Below the pieces are notes generated by a model. It was not told the DNA's origin. It saw only the letters and a list, made by a program, of their open reading frames with translations, and did no database searches. A program made the translations under genes and the position numbers. A DNA stretch of 64,000 nt, from the NCBI RefSeq assembly GCF_024385575.1, contig NZ_JANFMV010000001.1:1455681-1519680 (forward strand), given 5' to 3'. Shown here in pieces: positions 9,328-17,597 of this stretch (the first letter of the stretch is position 1; each line of letters begins with the position of its first letter). The DNA comes from Rhizobium sp. NRK18. Its GTDB lineage: Bacteria; Pseudomonadota; Alphaproteobacteria; Rhizobiales; Rhizobiaceae.

Positions 9328-9632
9328 CTGCGTCCACGGCCGATAAGGTGGCAACGGACCTTGCTCAGGACTGGCCGGCTGCCGGCTGATCCTTGCATTT
9401 ATACATTACAATAACCATATGTTCCCTATGGCGCCGGCGAGGAGATCGTGTCGTCTCGTACCGGGCAAAGCCCAAAGATGGCTGTCGGATGTCGAGCCAA
9501 TCCGGCCTGAAGGCAGCCTTACGAGTTTTAAAACCTTCGATGACGTGCTTTTATGCAGGGCAGGGGATGGCAATTTGCGGCCAATCTTGCCGGGCACGTA
9601 TCGCGGCGAACCGTCGCGGTGGACAGCAAGGC
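9328..9632. other. Non-coding stretch before the TetR-family gene
   Basis: I see no convincing gene here. Open frames on the plus strand lack ribosome binding sites and resemble out-of-frame translations. The stretch ends at the promoter of the TetR-family regulator. Confidence 0.5.
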
Positions 9633-9672
9633 TTGATCTTCGGCGAAAATTGTATATTAATCGAGTGATTAA
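9633..9672 (+). promoter_or_regulatory. Promoter and palindromic operator of the TetR-family gene
   Basis: TTGATC (9633-9638), 16 bases, TATTAA (9655-9660) form a plausible promoter. A perfect inverted repeat TTAATC-gagt-GATTAA (9657-9672) overlaps the -10 box and lies 26 bases before the ATG. I infer autoregulation by the encoded repressor. Confidence 0.6.
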
Positions 9673-9698
9673 AAGAGAAAGAAAGGGGTTTGGCAGCT

Positions 9699-10394
9699 AT
9701 GAAAAAGACACTCTCGGGGGCAATGGCCACGAGGCAGGCGCTCATTTCCACCTCTCTGAGCCTGTTTGGAGAGCATGGGTACGACGCCGTGTCAACGCGC
9801 CAGATCGCCGATCAGGCAGCGGCCAACATTGGCTCCATTGCCTATCACTTCGGTGGCAAGCCGGGTCTGCGGCTCGCCTGTGCCGAATACGTGGTGTCGA
9901 CGATCATCGACGAAATGGGCGACGCCTTCAGCAAGACGCTGGCGCCCGAGATGACGCCGGACGCCGCCACCTTGATGCTCGAAGACATCCTGGCGACCTT
10001 CATCCGTTCGTCGACGGAACGGCCCGACGCTCTCGAAATCACGCGCTTCATCATGCGCGAGATGCTCCAGCCGGGCGAGGTGCTGGTCTATCTCGAAAGG
10101 GAACTGACCGGACCGCTGCATGAGCGCATGTGCCAGCTGCTGTCGATTGCGACGGGTGAGCGCGCCGATACCTGTGCCATGCGGGCGCTGGTCTTCACGC
10201 TGATCGGCCAGACCATGCATTTCAAGAACTGTCAGGCGGTGGTCCTGCACCAGATGGGCTGGTGCGAGTTCGGACCGAAACAGGCCGGAATGGTGATCGA
10301 TACGCTGAAGGACAATCTCCGCGCGATCATCGCCTATCATCGCGCCGGCAAGGCGATGTCGCCGCAGAAGCATTTGGAGCTTCTCGACACCTGA
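9699..10394 (+). CDS. TetR-family transcriptional regulator, CecR/YbiH-like
   Basis: A 231-residue TetR-type repressor. The N-terminal helix-turn-helix is ISTSLSLFGEHGYDAVSTRQIADQAAANIGSIAYHFGGK. The C-terminal ligand domain, with the IMREMLQPGEVLVYLERELTGPLHERM region, resembles the DUF1956 domain of CecR (YbiH), whose members often control drug exporters. The ATG at 9699 has AAAGGGG about 10 bases upstream; an in-frame TTG at 9690 is less likely. No exporter gene lies beside it, so its target is unknown apart from probable self-regulation. Confidence 0.85.
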   Translation: MKKTLSGAMATRQALISTSLSLFGEHGYDAVSTRQIADQAAANIGSIAYHFGGKPGLRLACAEYVVSTIIDEMGDAFSKTLAPEMTPDAATLMLEDILATFIRSSTERPDALEITRFIMREMLQPGEVLVYLERELTGPLHERMCQLLSIATGERADTCAMRALVFTLIGQTMHFKNCQAVVLHQMGWCEFGPKQAGMVIDTLKDNLRAIIAYHRAGKAMSPQKHLELLDT

Positions 10395-10422
10395 TCAACA
10401 CGCGGCGCCGGGTATCCCGGCG

Positions 10423-11325
10423 TCAGAAGTCCTTGCGCATATCCAATGCGATGCTTTCGCCGTCCTCCGTCAGCGCATGCCGCTCGAGCGACAGGTTCCA
10501 GTTTCCGGGCTCTCCCGAAATTTCGAACAGATTATACGCGGCCGGCGGCTTCTTCCCGCCCGGACCTTGCGATGCCGATGCGATCCCCACCACCGGAATG
10601 TCGCCTTTCGACGTCTTTATCCAGTTGATCGTGTCGAGATGCGTGTGGCCGTGCAGAACGAGTTCGGCGCCGCCGACCGAGACCGCCGCCTTGAAGCGAC
10701 GAATGCCGAACATGCGCTTGTGGCTGGCGGCCGCGCCACGGATCGGCGGGTGGTGGATCATCACCACCCGGAACAAGCCTTCGTCTCCCGCCTGCTTCAA
10801 CAGCCTTGCCGTCTCGCGCGCCTGTCCGGGGCCGAAATAGCCTGTCGCGGAAAAGGGCGGGGTGGCGATGGATGTCGAGCAGCCGATCAGGGCGATCGGG
10901 CCGCGCCGGCGGATATAGGGAAAGGGCTGATCCGGCTCGACGCCGGAAATCGCGCCGTCATCGCCGGTTAGGTACGGCTTCCAGGCCGCGATCGCCTTCT
11001 TGATCGAGCCGCGGACATAGGCGTCGTGATTGCCCGGCACGACGGACACATCCTTCGGATTGCCGACGGTATCGAGCCAGCGTGCCACGGCGCGGACTTC
11101 GAAACCGGTGCCGAGGTTGACCAGATCGCCGGTAATTGCCAGATGGTCGGGCGCCTGCTTTTCGATATCCTCGAGGATCATGTCGAGGGCATTGGTGAAC
11201 ATGTGCTTGCGCCGGTTGCGATGCCAGTTGATGAAGCCGGTGATGCGTTTCGACAGGAGTTCGCCTATGGTCAGCCGAGGCAGGGGGCCGAGATGGACGT
11301 CGGAGATATGGGCAAGTTTGAACAT
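10423..11325 (-). CDS. Calcineurin-like metallophosphoesterase
   Basis: A 300-residue metal-dependent phosphoesterase with the complete motif set: HISDVHLG at the N-terminus, AITGDLVNLG, VVPGNHDAY, MIHHPPI, and LHGHTHLD. The fold is that of CpdA-like and Ppx-like enzymes, so the substrate could be a cyclic nucleotide or another phosphodiester; sequence alone does not tell. The start at 11325 (MFKLAHISD) fits the domain start; a few in-frame ATGs just upstream (to 11343) are alternatives. It diverges from the NUDIX gene with about 40 bases between them. Confidence 0.88.
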   Translation of the reverse strand: MFKLAHISDVHLGPLPRLTIGELLSKRITGFINWHRNRRKHMFTNALDMILEDIEKQAPDHLAITGDLVNLGTGFEVRAVARWLDTVGNPKDVSVVPGNHDAYVRGSIKKAIAAWKPYLTGDDGAISGVEPDQPFPYIRRRGPIALIGCSTSIATPPFSATGYFGPGQARETARLLKQAGDEGLFRVVMIHHPPIRGAAASHKRMFGIRRFKAAVSVGGAELVLHGHTHLDTINWIKTSKGDIPVVGIASASQGPGGKKPPAAYNLFEISGEPGNWNLSLERHALTEDGESIALDMRKDF

Positions 11326-11366
11326 GGCAAGAGGCATAAGCATGCGGGGGGCCTGGGGCAAGTAAA

Positions 11367-11855
11367 ATGAACCCGGAAAGAACATCCCGCATGCGGCGGA
11401 TCGGCGAGAAGGTCCTCCTGCGCGCCTTGCACGTCTACTACTTCCTGGTGCGCGGCATGACGCTCGGCGTCAGGGGAGCGTGCTTCGACGAGGCGGGCCG
11501 GATCTTCCTCGTGCGCCACACCTATGTCAGCGGCTGGCATTTGCCGGGCGGGGGCGTCGAGCGCGACGAGACGGCCCATGCGGCGTTGACGAAGGAGCTC
11601 AAGGAGGAGGGGAACCTCGAAATGCTCGAGGCGCCGCAACTGGTCCAGGCATACTTCAATACCGTGACGACGCGGCGCGACCATGTGCTGCTCTACCGGG
11701 TTCGCGTGAGACAGAGTGCGCCGCGCCTGCCGGATCGCGAAATCGCCGAGGCCGGATTTTTTGCCTTGGACGGATTGCCTGACGGTGTGACGCCGGCAAC
11801 CCGTCGGCGGCTGGCGGAACTGGCCGGCGAGATTTCTCCCGCCGAGCACTGGTAG
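11367..11855 (+). CDS. NUDIX hydrolase
   Basis: A 162-residue pyrophosphohydrolase of unknown substrate. The Nudix box is GGGVERDETAHAALTKELKE, then EG; the usual arginine of the REUxEE motif is lysine here. The N-terminal RALHVYYFLVRGMTLGVRG resembles proteins annotated as hydrolases of nucleotide diphosphate derivatives. The alternative start at 11391 has the better ribosome binding site (GGAAAGA) and would shorten the protein by eight residues. Confidence 0.85.
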   Translation: MNPERTSRMRRIGEKVLLRALHVYYFLVRGMTLGVRGACFDEAGRIFLVRHTYVSGWHLPGGGVERDETAHAALTKELKEEGNLEMLEAPQLVQAYFNTVTTRRDHVLLYRVRVRQSAPRLPDREIAEAGFFALDGLPDGVTPATRRRLAELAGEISPAEHW

Positions 11856-11865
11856 AGGTCGGGTC

Positions 11866-12852
11866 TCAGCCTTTGACGAGCGCTGCGCGATCGTGCGGGG
11901 CGTCGAGATCAAGGGCCGGGCCGACGGGGACGATGCCGGTCGGGTTGATCATCGTGTGGCTGCGGTAATAGTGCTGCTTGATGTGGTCGAAGTTGACCGT
12001 CTCCTTGACGCCCGGCGTCTGGTAGAGATCGCGAAGGTAGCCGCTCAGATGCGGATAGTCGGCGATCCGGCGGATATTGCACTTGAAGTGGCCGACATAG
12101 ACCGGATCGAAGCGCACCAGCGTGGTGAAGAGCCGCCAGTCGGCCTCCGTCAGCCGGTTTCCGACGAGGTAGCGGCTGCTCGCCAGCTTCTCTTCCAGGA
12201 AATCAAGCGTCTCGAACAGTTTCGCGACATTCTCCTCATAGGCTTCCTGGGTCGTCGCGAAGCCGGCCTTGTAGACGCCGTTGTTGACGGTGTCATAGAC
12301 CCGGTCGTTGATCGCGTCGATCTCTTCCCTCAACGCCTCCGGATAATAGTCGTCGGTGTTGCCGGTCAGGCCGTTGAAGGCCGAGTTGAACATGCGGATG
12401 ATCTCGGCGGATTCGTTCGAGACGATGGTTTCCTTCTCTTTGTCCCACAGGACCGGCACGGTGACGCGGCCGGAATAGTGCGGATCGGCTTTGGTGTAGA
12501 CCTGCCAGAGCTTGGTGGAGCCATGAAGGTGATCTTCCGTCGCGCCCTCATGGCCGCCGAACTCCCAGCCGTTGCTGAGCATCAGCGGATTGACGACCGA
12601 AACGCCGATCAGGTCTTCCAGCCCCTTGAGCTTGCGGAAAATCAGCGTGCGGTGAGCCCAGGGACAGGCATAGGAGACGTAAAGGTGGTAGCGGTCGGCC
12701 TCGGCCTTGAAGCCGGCGTCCCCGGACGGGCCTGCCTCGCCGCTGGCCGTCACGTAATTGCGAAAGCGCGATGCGGAGCGCTTGAAGTGCCCCTTGGTTT
12801 CCTTGGTGTCGTACCAGACGTCGTGCCAGGTGCCGTCGATCAGCTTGCCCAT
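11866..12852 (-). CDS. Glutathionyl-hydroquinone reductase (YqjG/ECM4 family)
   Basis: Omega-like glutathione transferase that reduces glutathionyl-hydroquinones. At 328 residues it has the full family length. The thioredoxin-fold domain carries the catalytic cysteine in YVSYACPWAHRTLIFRKLKG, then VPVLWDKEKETIVSNESAEI for glutathione binding. The C-terminal helical domain includes RLTEADWRLFTTLVRFDPVYVGHFKCN. GGGAG lies before the ATG. It ends 10 bases from the convergent NUDIX gene. Substrates are probably quinones from aromatic catabolism or redox stress. Confidence 0.93.
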   Translation of the reverse strand: MGKLIDGTWHDVWYDTKETKGHFKRSASRFRNYVTASGEAGPSGDAGFKAEADRYHLYVSYACPWAHRTLIFRKLKGLEDLIGVSVVNPLMLSNGWEFGGHEGATEDHLHGSTKLWQVYTKADPHYSGRVTVPVLWDKEKETIVSNESAEIIRMFNSAFNGLTGNTDDYYPEALREEIDAINDRVYDTVNNGVYKAGFATTQEAYEENVAKLFETLDFLEEKLASSRYLVGNRLTEADWRLFTTLVRFDPVYVGHFKCNIRRIADYPHLSGYLRDLYQTPGVKETVNFDHIKQHYYRSHTMINPTGIVPVGPALDLDAPHDRAALVKG

Positions 12853-13118
12853 ATCCGGTGTCTCCCGTTTGTTTTCGTGTTCGTGATGTCACGTTTATAC
12901 TTAGTGACCATGACGGGAAGATCGAGACAAAAAAGGTGAACAATGCGTTTTGTGTTGGACGCAATGAAAATTTCCTGATATCCGCCTTTCACCTCAACTC
13001 GGGACACATGTGACCATGACTGCCGTACGGAACCTGCGACGACGCCGATGACCTTCACGCGCTTTTGCCAGCGCGTTCGAACCGCTCATCTGTTTGTCTT
13101 TCCGGTTTCCGTTCCCAC

Positions 13119-13643
13119 ATGAAAAAGCACGATCTCGTCTACCTCACCGAGGATCCGTCGCACGACGACGTCATCGAAGTCATCAACGAAGAAGCTTTCG
13201 GCCCTGGCCGGTTCACGCGCGCTGCCGCCCGCATTCGCGAGCAGGGGCCGCACACGCGTTCGCTCTCCTATGTCTGCGAGGACAATGGCGAGGTGATTGC
13301 CTCCGTGCGGATGACGCCGGTGAATGCCGGGTCGGTCAAGGGCCATCTGCTCGGACCGCTTGCCGTTCGCCCGTCGCACAAGAACATCGGCATCGGCCGC
13401 GAACTGGTTCGGATTGCGGTTGCGGCCGCCAGAAGGGCCGGCTCGGAGGCCGTCATCCTCGTCGGCGATCCGCCCTATTACGGGCCTCTGGGGTTCGAGA
13501 AAGTCGCTTATGGCGCGCTGGAATTCCCGGGCCCGGTCGATCCGGGCCGCGTGCTGGTCGTGCCGATCGCCGCCGATACCCATGAGCGGCTGCACGGCGT
13601 GATCGGCTGGCGCGGTGAAATCCGGCAGGCCTTGACGGCCTGA
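13119..13643 (+). CDS. GNAT family N-acetyltransferase
   Basis: A 174-residue acetyltransferase. The acetyl-CoA pyrophosphate loop is VRPSHKNIGIGRELVRIAV, preceded by the beta strand HLLGPLAV. The segment VILVGDPPYYGPLGFEKV is the C-terminal part of the fold typical of YhbS-like proteins. The substrate is unknown. The ATG at 13119 gives the normal domain start; an upstream in-frame start at 13065 would add a low-complexity tail. Confidence 0.88.
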   Translation: MKKHDLVYLTEDPSHDDVIEVINEEAFGPGRFTRAAARIREQGPHTRSLSYVCEDNGEVIASVRMTPVNAGSVKGHLLGPLAVRPSHKNIGIGRELVRIAVAAARRAGSEAVILVGDPPYYGPLGFEKVAYGALEFPGPVDPGRVLVVPIAADTHERLHGVIGWRGEIRQALTA

Positions 13644-14057
13644 TTCAGCTTTTGCGCCAAACGGCTTGAAATATCAGGCCTTCCGTAGAAGGGACGGTCC
13701 GATGGTCGCTTCGCGTTCGGAGTCAAGCGTCGCGACCAAGCGCCTGGATAGGAATCGCTTTTCGTCTCCCGCTGCCGGAAATCGGTTTGCGGCGGCCGGC
13801 CCGGAAATGCCTTGGCGGTGATGAGCCTTTCGAAGGCGCAAAGGGAGCAGAGTTTTTTGCGATCTCGCCTAATCTCGGCGGCTGAGGAAAGGGACATCTG
13901 CAAGATGCGCATCTGCCAACGGTGATTGACGGTGAAACCGGCATTCGACGTTGCGGGTGGACATGTCCCCGAGACTTTGCCACTAAGCCGATCCGCTGCG
14001 GCGCCGACCGCTTCGGGCAGGACAGAAGACCAACGACGCCGTTTTTGCGGGGGAACC
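13644..14057. other. Long leader region before purU
   Basis: A 414-base stretch with no convincing gene. It contains a perfect 12-nt palindrome AGATGC-GCATCT at 13903-13914, next to a further CATCT/AGATG repeat. Its position suggests an untranslated leader of purU, but I could not match it to a known riboswitch. Confidence 0.4.
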
Positions 14058-14942
14058 ATGAAGACCTTTATTCTCACCGTTTCGTGCCGGTCGACGCGCG
14101 GGATTGTCGCTGCGATCGCGACCTATCTTGCCGACAAGGGCTGCAACATCACCGATTCATCCCAGTTCGACGATCTGGACACCGGCAATTTCTTCACCCG
14201 CGTCACCTTCCTTTCGGAAGAGGGCGCGACGCTCGAGGCCCTGAAGGCCGGTTTCCCGCCGATCGCCGACAAGTTCGACATGGACTGGGAAATCTACGAC
14301 GCCGAAAGCCGCATGAAGGTGCTGCTGATGGTGTCGCGTTTCGGCCATTGCCTGAACGACCTTCTCTATCGCTGGAAGATCGGCGCGCTGAACATCGACA
14401 TCGTCGGCGTCGTCTCCAACCACTTCGATTACCAGAAGGTCGTCGTCAATCACGACATTCCCTTCCACCACATCAAGGTGACGAAGGAGAACAAGCCGGA
14501 AGCCGAAGCGCGGATCATGGATCTGGCCGAGCAGAACGGGACGGAACTGATCGTGCTCGCCCGTTACATGCAGGTGCTGTCGGATGACATGTGCCGCAAG
14601 ATGTCCGGCAAGATCATCAACATACACCACTCCTTCCTGCCGTCCTTCAAGGGTGCCAACCCCTACAAGCAGGCCTACCAGCGCGGCGTGAAGCTGATCG
14701 GCGCCACGGCGCATTACGTAACGTCGGACCTCGACGAAGGCCCGATCATCGAGCAGGATGTCGCCCGCATCACCCATTCGCAGTCGGCAGACGATTATGT
14801 CTCGATCGGCCGTGACGTCGAGGCGCAGGTTCTGGCGCGCGCCATCCATGCGCATATCCAGCGCCGGACCTTCATCAACGGCAACCGCACGGTCGTCTTC
14901 CCGGCCAGCCCCGGCGCCTACAAGTCGGAGCGCATGGGGTGA
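14058..14942 (+). CDS. purU: Formyltetrahydrofolate deformylase
   Basis: Hydrolyses 10-formyl-THF to THF and formate, balancing the one-carbon pool and feeding formate to PurT. The 294-residue protein begins with an ACT domain (SCRSTRGIVAAIATYLADKGCNITDSSQFDD), followed by the formyltransferase fold: LYRWKIGALNIDIVGVVSNH, and the catalytic Asn/His/Asp set in INIHHSFLPSFKGANPYKQA and TSDLDEGPIIEQD. GCGGGGGA lies before the ATG at 14058. The long intergenic region upstream suggests its own promoter. Confidence 0.96.
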   Translation: MKTFILTVSCRSTRGIVAAIATYLADKGCNITDSSQFDDLDTGNFFTRVTFLSEEGATLEALKAGFPPIADKFDMDWEIYDAESRMKVLLMVSRFGHCLNDLLYRWKIGALNIDIVGVVSNHFDYQKVVVNHDIPFHHIKVTKENKPEAEARIMDLAEQNGTELIVLARYMQVLSDDMCRKMSGKIINIHHSFLPSFKGANPYKQAYQRGVKLIGATAHYVTSDLDEGPIIEQDVARITHSQSADDYVSIGRDVEAQVLARAIHAHIQRRTFINGNRTVVFPASPGAYKSERMG

Positions 14943-14965
14943 GGCACGGTCGGGCGCAAGCCCGA

Positions 14966-14990
14966 TGAAACGCTCCGGTGGAGCGTTTCA
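14966..14990. repeat. Perfect 11-bp palindrome after purU
   Basis: TGAAACGCTCC and GGAGCGTTTCA flank a 3-nt loop. There is no T-tract. It may be part of a short interspersed palindromic element of rhizobial genomes; I did not find another copy in the window. Confidence 0.6.
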
Positions 14991-15054
14991 AGCGCCGAAC
15001 GCCCGGAGCCATGCGAAGGGCCGGGTATCGGTCTTTTAATACTGCTATTGATTG

Positions 15055-15082
15055 AACCCCTCGGACATCTCCGAGGGGTTTT
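15055..15082. terminator. Strong terminator between purU and a GNAT gene
   Basis: Perfect 11-bp stem AACCCCTCGGA/TCCGAGGGGTT with a 4-nt loop and TTTT. It lies between convergent genes; the A-rich left side lets it serve the minus strand too. Confidence 0.88.
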
Positions 15083-15100
15083 CCATTTCCGGGAAGCGCG

Positions 15101-15523
15101 TCAAAACCGCTTGGCCATCCAGGTGATGGAGAAGCCCGGCGGGTAGTCGGCAAGCGTGCCGATGATCTCGTAGCCCTGCCGCTGGTAGGCGCGGCGGGCG
15201 TCGGGATTGGCCGTGTCGATATAGGCGCCGACGCAGCCGCGGGCCTTCGCCTCCGTCTCGGCGATCTCCAGCAGACGGCCGGCGAGGCGCTTTCCGCGCA
15301 TCTCTTCCGGAATGAACAGCATTTCCACATGCAGGAAGCCGCGGCCGGTGTAGCCGGTCAGCCCGCCGATGACGGCGCCGGCCTCATCGCGGATCGGTAC
15401 GTAGAGGCCGCGGCGGTCGCTCGGAGCGCCGAACAGCACGTCATTGTGAGCCTTCAATTCGGCGAGGATCTTCTCTTCGGCCCCAGCGTCCAGCGTATCG
15501 GTGACTTCGAGACGAGGCGTCAC
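15101..15523 (-). CDS. GNAT family N-acetyltransferase
   Basis: A 140-residue acetyltransferase. The acetyl-CoA loop is LFIPEEMRGKRLAGRLLEIAE; the C-terminal strand is GAYIDTANPDARRAYQRQGY. I chose the GTG at 15523, which lies just after the stop of the upstream gene and has GAAGGA about 10 bases before it. A GTG at 15541 or an ATG at 15598 inside the preceding gene are alternatives. It is the last gene of the moxR-type operon; the substrate is unknown. Confidence 0.85.
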   Translation of the reverse strand: MTPRLEVTDTLDAGAEEKILAELKAHNDVLFGAPSDRRGLYVPIRDEAGAVIGGLTGYTGRGFLHVEMLFIPEEMRGKRLAGRLLEIAETEAKARGCVGAYIDTANPDARRAYQRQGYEIIGTLADYPPGFSITWMAKRF

Positions 15524-15527
15524 GGTT

Positions 15528-17597
15528 TCAGCGTCCTTCACGCCACCACATGGCCGAGAAGGCGAGGAGCAGCGCGCCAAGCCCCGCAAAGCCCGCAAAC
15601 AGCGGATAGGTGTTGATGCCCTTCAGCACGCTTTCATCGGTCAGGTGGACCACCATGCGCTGGCTGTCGGCCGTGCGAATGGTGCCGGAAAGCGGCAGGA
15701 CCGCGGGCACGTCGACATTGCCGTCGGCCTTCTCGACGCGTGTCATCAAGCCCTTGCTGGCCTCGACGACCGGGGCGAGCACCTGTTCGGTGGACACCAT
15801 CGCCTTGAACTCCGGCGCATCCGGTGCGCCGACATGGGCAAGCGTCGAAAGATCGCCGTTGGTGATCTGGAAGAGGCCGGTCTCATCGGTCTTCACCTCG
15901 GCGGCGTAAAGCCCGGGCTTCGACTGCGTCAGGGTTACGCTCTCGCTCTTGCCGGACGGGAAGCGGACGGTTGCCGGGCCCGGATCGTCGCCGATGGTCT
16001 GGCGGGTGATCTCGAGCGTCCGGCCGCTGCTCTTTGCCGTCAGGGCTTCTTCTTCCAGCGCCGGCTCCTTCATCAGCCAGTGGGCAATGCGCCGGTAGAG
16101 GGCGACATGCGGTCCGCCGCCTTCGAAGCCGCGCGCCCAGAGCCAGCCCTGGTCGGAGAGCAGCATGGCGACGCGGCCTTCGCCGACGCGGTTGAGAACG
16201 AGGAGAGGGTGGTTGTCGTCGCCGACCATCACCGTCTCGCCCTTCGGCCGTTCGACGTCGACGCTGCGGAACCAGCGGCCCCAGTGCGGCGGCTCCTGGT
16301 CGGAACCTTCGAGCCCGCGGGTAACGGGGTGTTTCTTGCCCTCGTCGGAAAGGCGCGGATAGAACGCCTTCTCGTCGATGCGTCCGGTCGGTTCGGCGGG
16401 CAGCACGGTTTCGAGCGGGGTGAGCGCGATCGAATTGTCGCCCGCATGTTCCGGCCCGGCGGCGATCAGCAGCGCGCCGCCGTTCTGCACGTACTGGGCG
16501 ATGTAGTCGTAATAGAGGATCGGCAGCACGCCGCGATGCTGGTAGCGGTCGAAGATGATCAGGTCGAAGTCCTCGATCTTCTCGACGAAGAGTTCGCGGG
16601 TCGGGAAGGCGATCAGCGACAGCTGGTTGATCGGCGTGCCGTCCTGCTTTTCCGGCGGCCGCAGGATGGTGAAGTGCACCAGGTCGACGGACGCGTCCGA
16701 CTTCAAGAGATTGCGCCAGGCGCGTTCGCCGGCATGCGGTTCGCCGGAGACCAGCAGCACGCGCAGGTTCTCGCGGATGCCTTCGATCTCGTGGATCGCC
16801 TTGTTGTTGGCGGTCGTCACCTCGCCGGCAAGTGCGCCGACGTCGAATTCCAGGATGTTGTTGCCGCCACGCGGGACCTTGAAGGAGAAGGGAGTGTCCT
16901 GGCCGGGCCTTGCGCTCAAGGTGGCGATTTCCTCGCCATTCATGCGCACCGTGACGTCGGCGGCGGAGGAGGGGGCCTTGCCGTCGTCGATGACGCGGAA
17001 GGTGAGCTCCTGCTCCTTGTTGACGAGCCCGAAGCGGGGCGCCTTGACGATCTCGATGCGGCGGTCGAACTCGTCCGCCCGGCCGGTGATCAGGCCGTGG
17101 ACCGGCGCGTTGAATCCGATCTGGTCGGCCGATTTAGGAAGGTCATGGATCTGGCCGTCGGTGATGAAGATCGCCGCGCCGATGCGCGACGGCGGGACGT
17201 CGGCGACGGCCGCCTGCAGGGCGGAGAAGAGCCTGGTGGCGGGCGCCTCGGCATCGGCGTCGTCGCGGGCTTCCACGATGCGTGGTTCCAGCCGCGGAAA
17301 GCGCGACAGTCTCTGTTCGACCTGAGCCAGAGCCTCATCGGTCGCCTTGATGCGCTCGGGCGTCATCTGGCTTTGCGAGCGGTCGACGACGACCGGCACG
17401 ATGGTCGACAGCTGCTCGCGGTCCTCCTGCAGGAGTTCCGGATTGGTGAGCGCCGCCAGGAGGAGGAGAAGCGCACCGGCGCGAAGCCATGTGCCGCGCA
17501 CCGAGCGCCAGATACCGAGCGCCAGCAGGACTGCGGCGGCGAAGGCCAGAACGGCGATGACGGGCCAGGGCAGGAAGGGCGAAAAGGCAACCGTCAT
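15528..17597 (-). CDS. Membrane protein with VWA-like and GATase-like regions
   Basis: A 689-residue protein. Two hydrophobic segments lie near the N-terminus (PWPVIAVLAFAAAVLLALGI and the following LLLLLAALTNP) and one at the C-terminus (LFAGFAGLGALLLAFSAMWW). Between them a region resembling a degenerate VWA domain starts VPVVVDRSQSQM, where D-R-S-Q-S keeps the D-x-S-x-S metal pattern, and later a glutamine-amidotransferase-like region (DLIIFDRYQHRG, ALLIAAGPEHAG) follows. It overlaps the upstream gene by one base (TAATG) and belongs to the moxR operon. Function is not established; the operon type is associated with chaperone-like assembly of VWA proteins. Confidence 0.85.
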   Translation of the reverse strand: MTVAFSPFLPWPVIAVLAFAAAVLLALGIWRSVRGTWLRAGALLLLLAALTNPELLQEDREQLSTIVPVVVDRSQSQMTPERIKATDEALAQVEQRLSRFPRLEPRIVEARDDADAEAPATRLFSALQAAVADVPPSRIGAAIFITDGQIHDLPKSADQIGFNAPVHGLITGRADEFDRRIEIVKAPRFGLVNKEQELTFRVIDDGKAPSSAADVTVRMNGEEIATLSARPGQDTPFSFKVPRGGNNILEFDVGALAGEVTTANNKAIHEIEGIRENLRVLLVSGEPHAGERAWRNLLKSDASVDLVHFTILRPPEKQDGTPINQLSLIAFPTRELFVEKIEDFDLIIFDRYQHRGVLPILYYDYIAQYVQNGGALLIAAGPEHAGDNSIALTPLETVLPAEPTGRIDEKAFYPRLSDEGKKHPVTRGLEGSDQEPPHWGRWFRSVDVERPKGETVMVGDDNHPLLVLNRVGEGRVAMLLSDQGWLWARGFEGGGPHVALYRRIAHWLMKEPALEEEALTAKSSGRTLEITRQTIGDDPGPATVRFPSGKSESVTLTQSKPGLYAAEVKTDETGLFQITNGDLSTLAHVGAPDAPEFKAMVSTEQVLAPVVEASKGLMTRVEKADGNVDVPAVLPLSGTIRTADSQRMVVHLTDESVLKGINTYPLFAGFAGLGALLLAFSAMWWREGR

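Noticed and set aside
13820..13910. Glycine riboswitch before purU
   Set aside because: Only a CGAAGGCGCAA-like stretch and a GGGACATC-like tail resemble the aptamer; the GGAGAG element and the ordered stems are not found.
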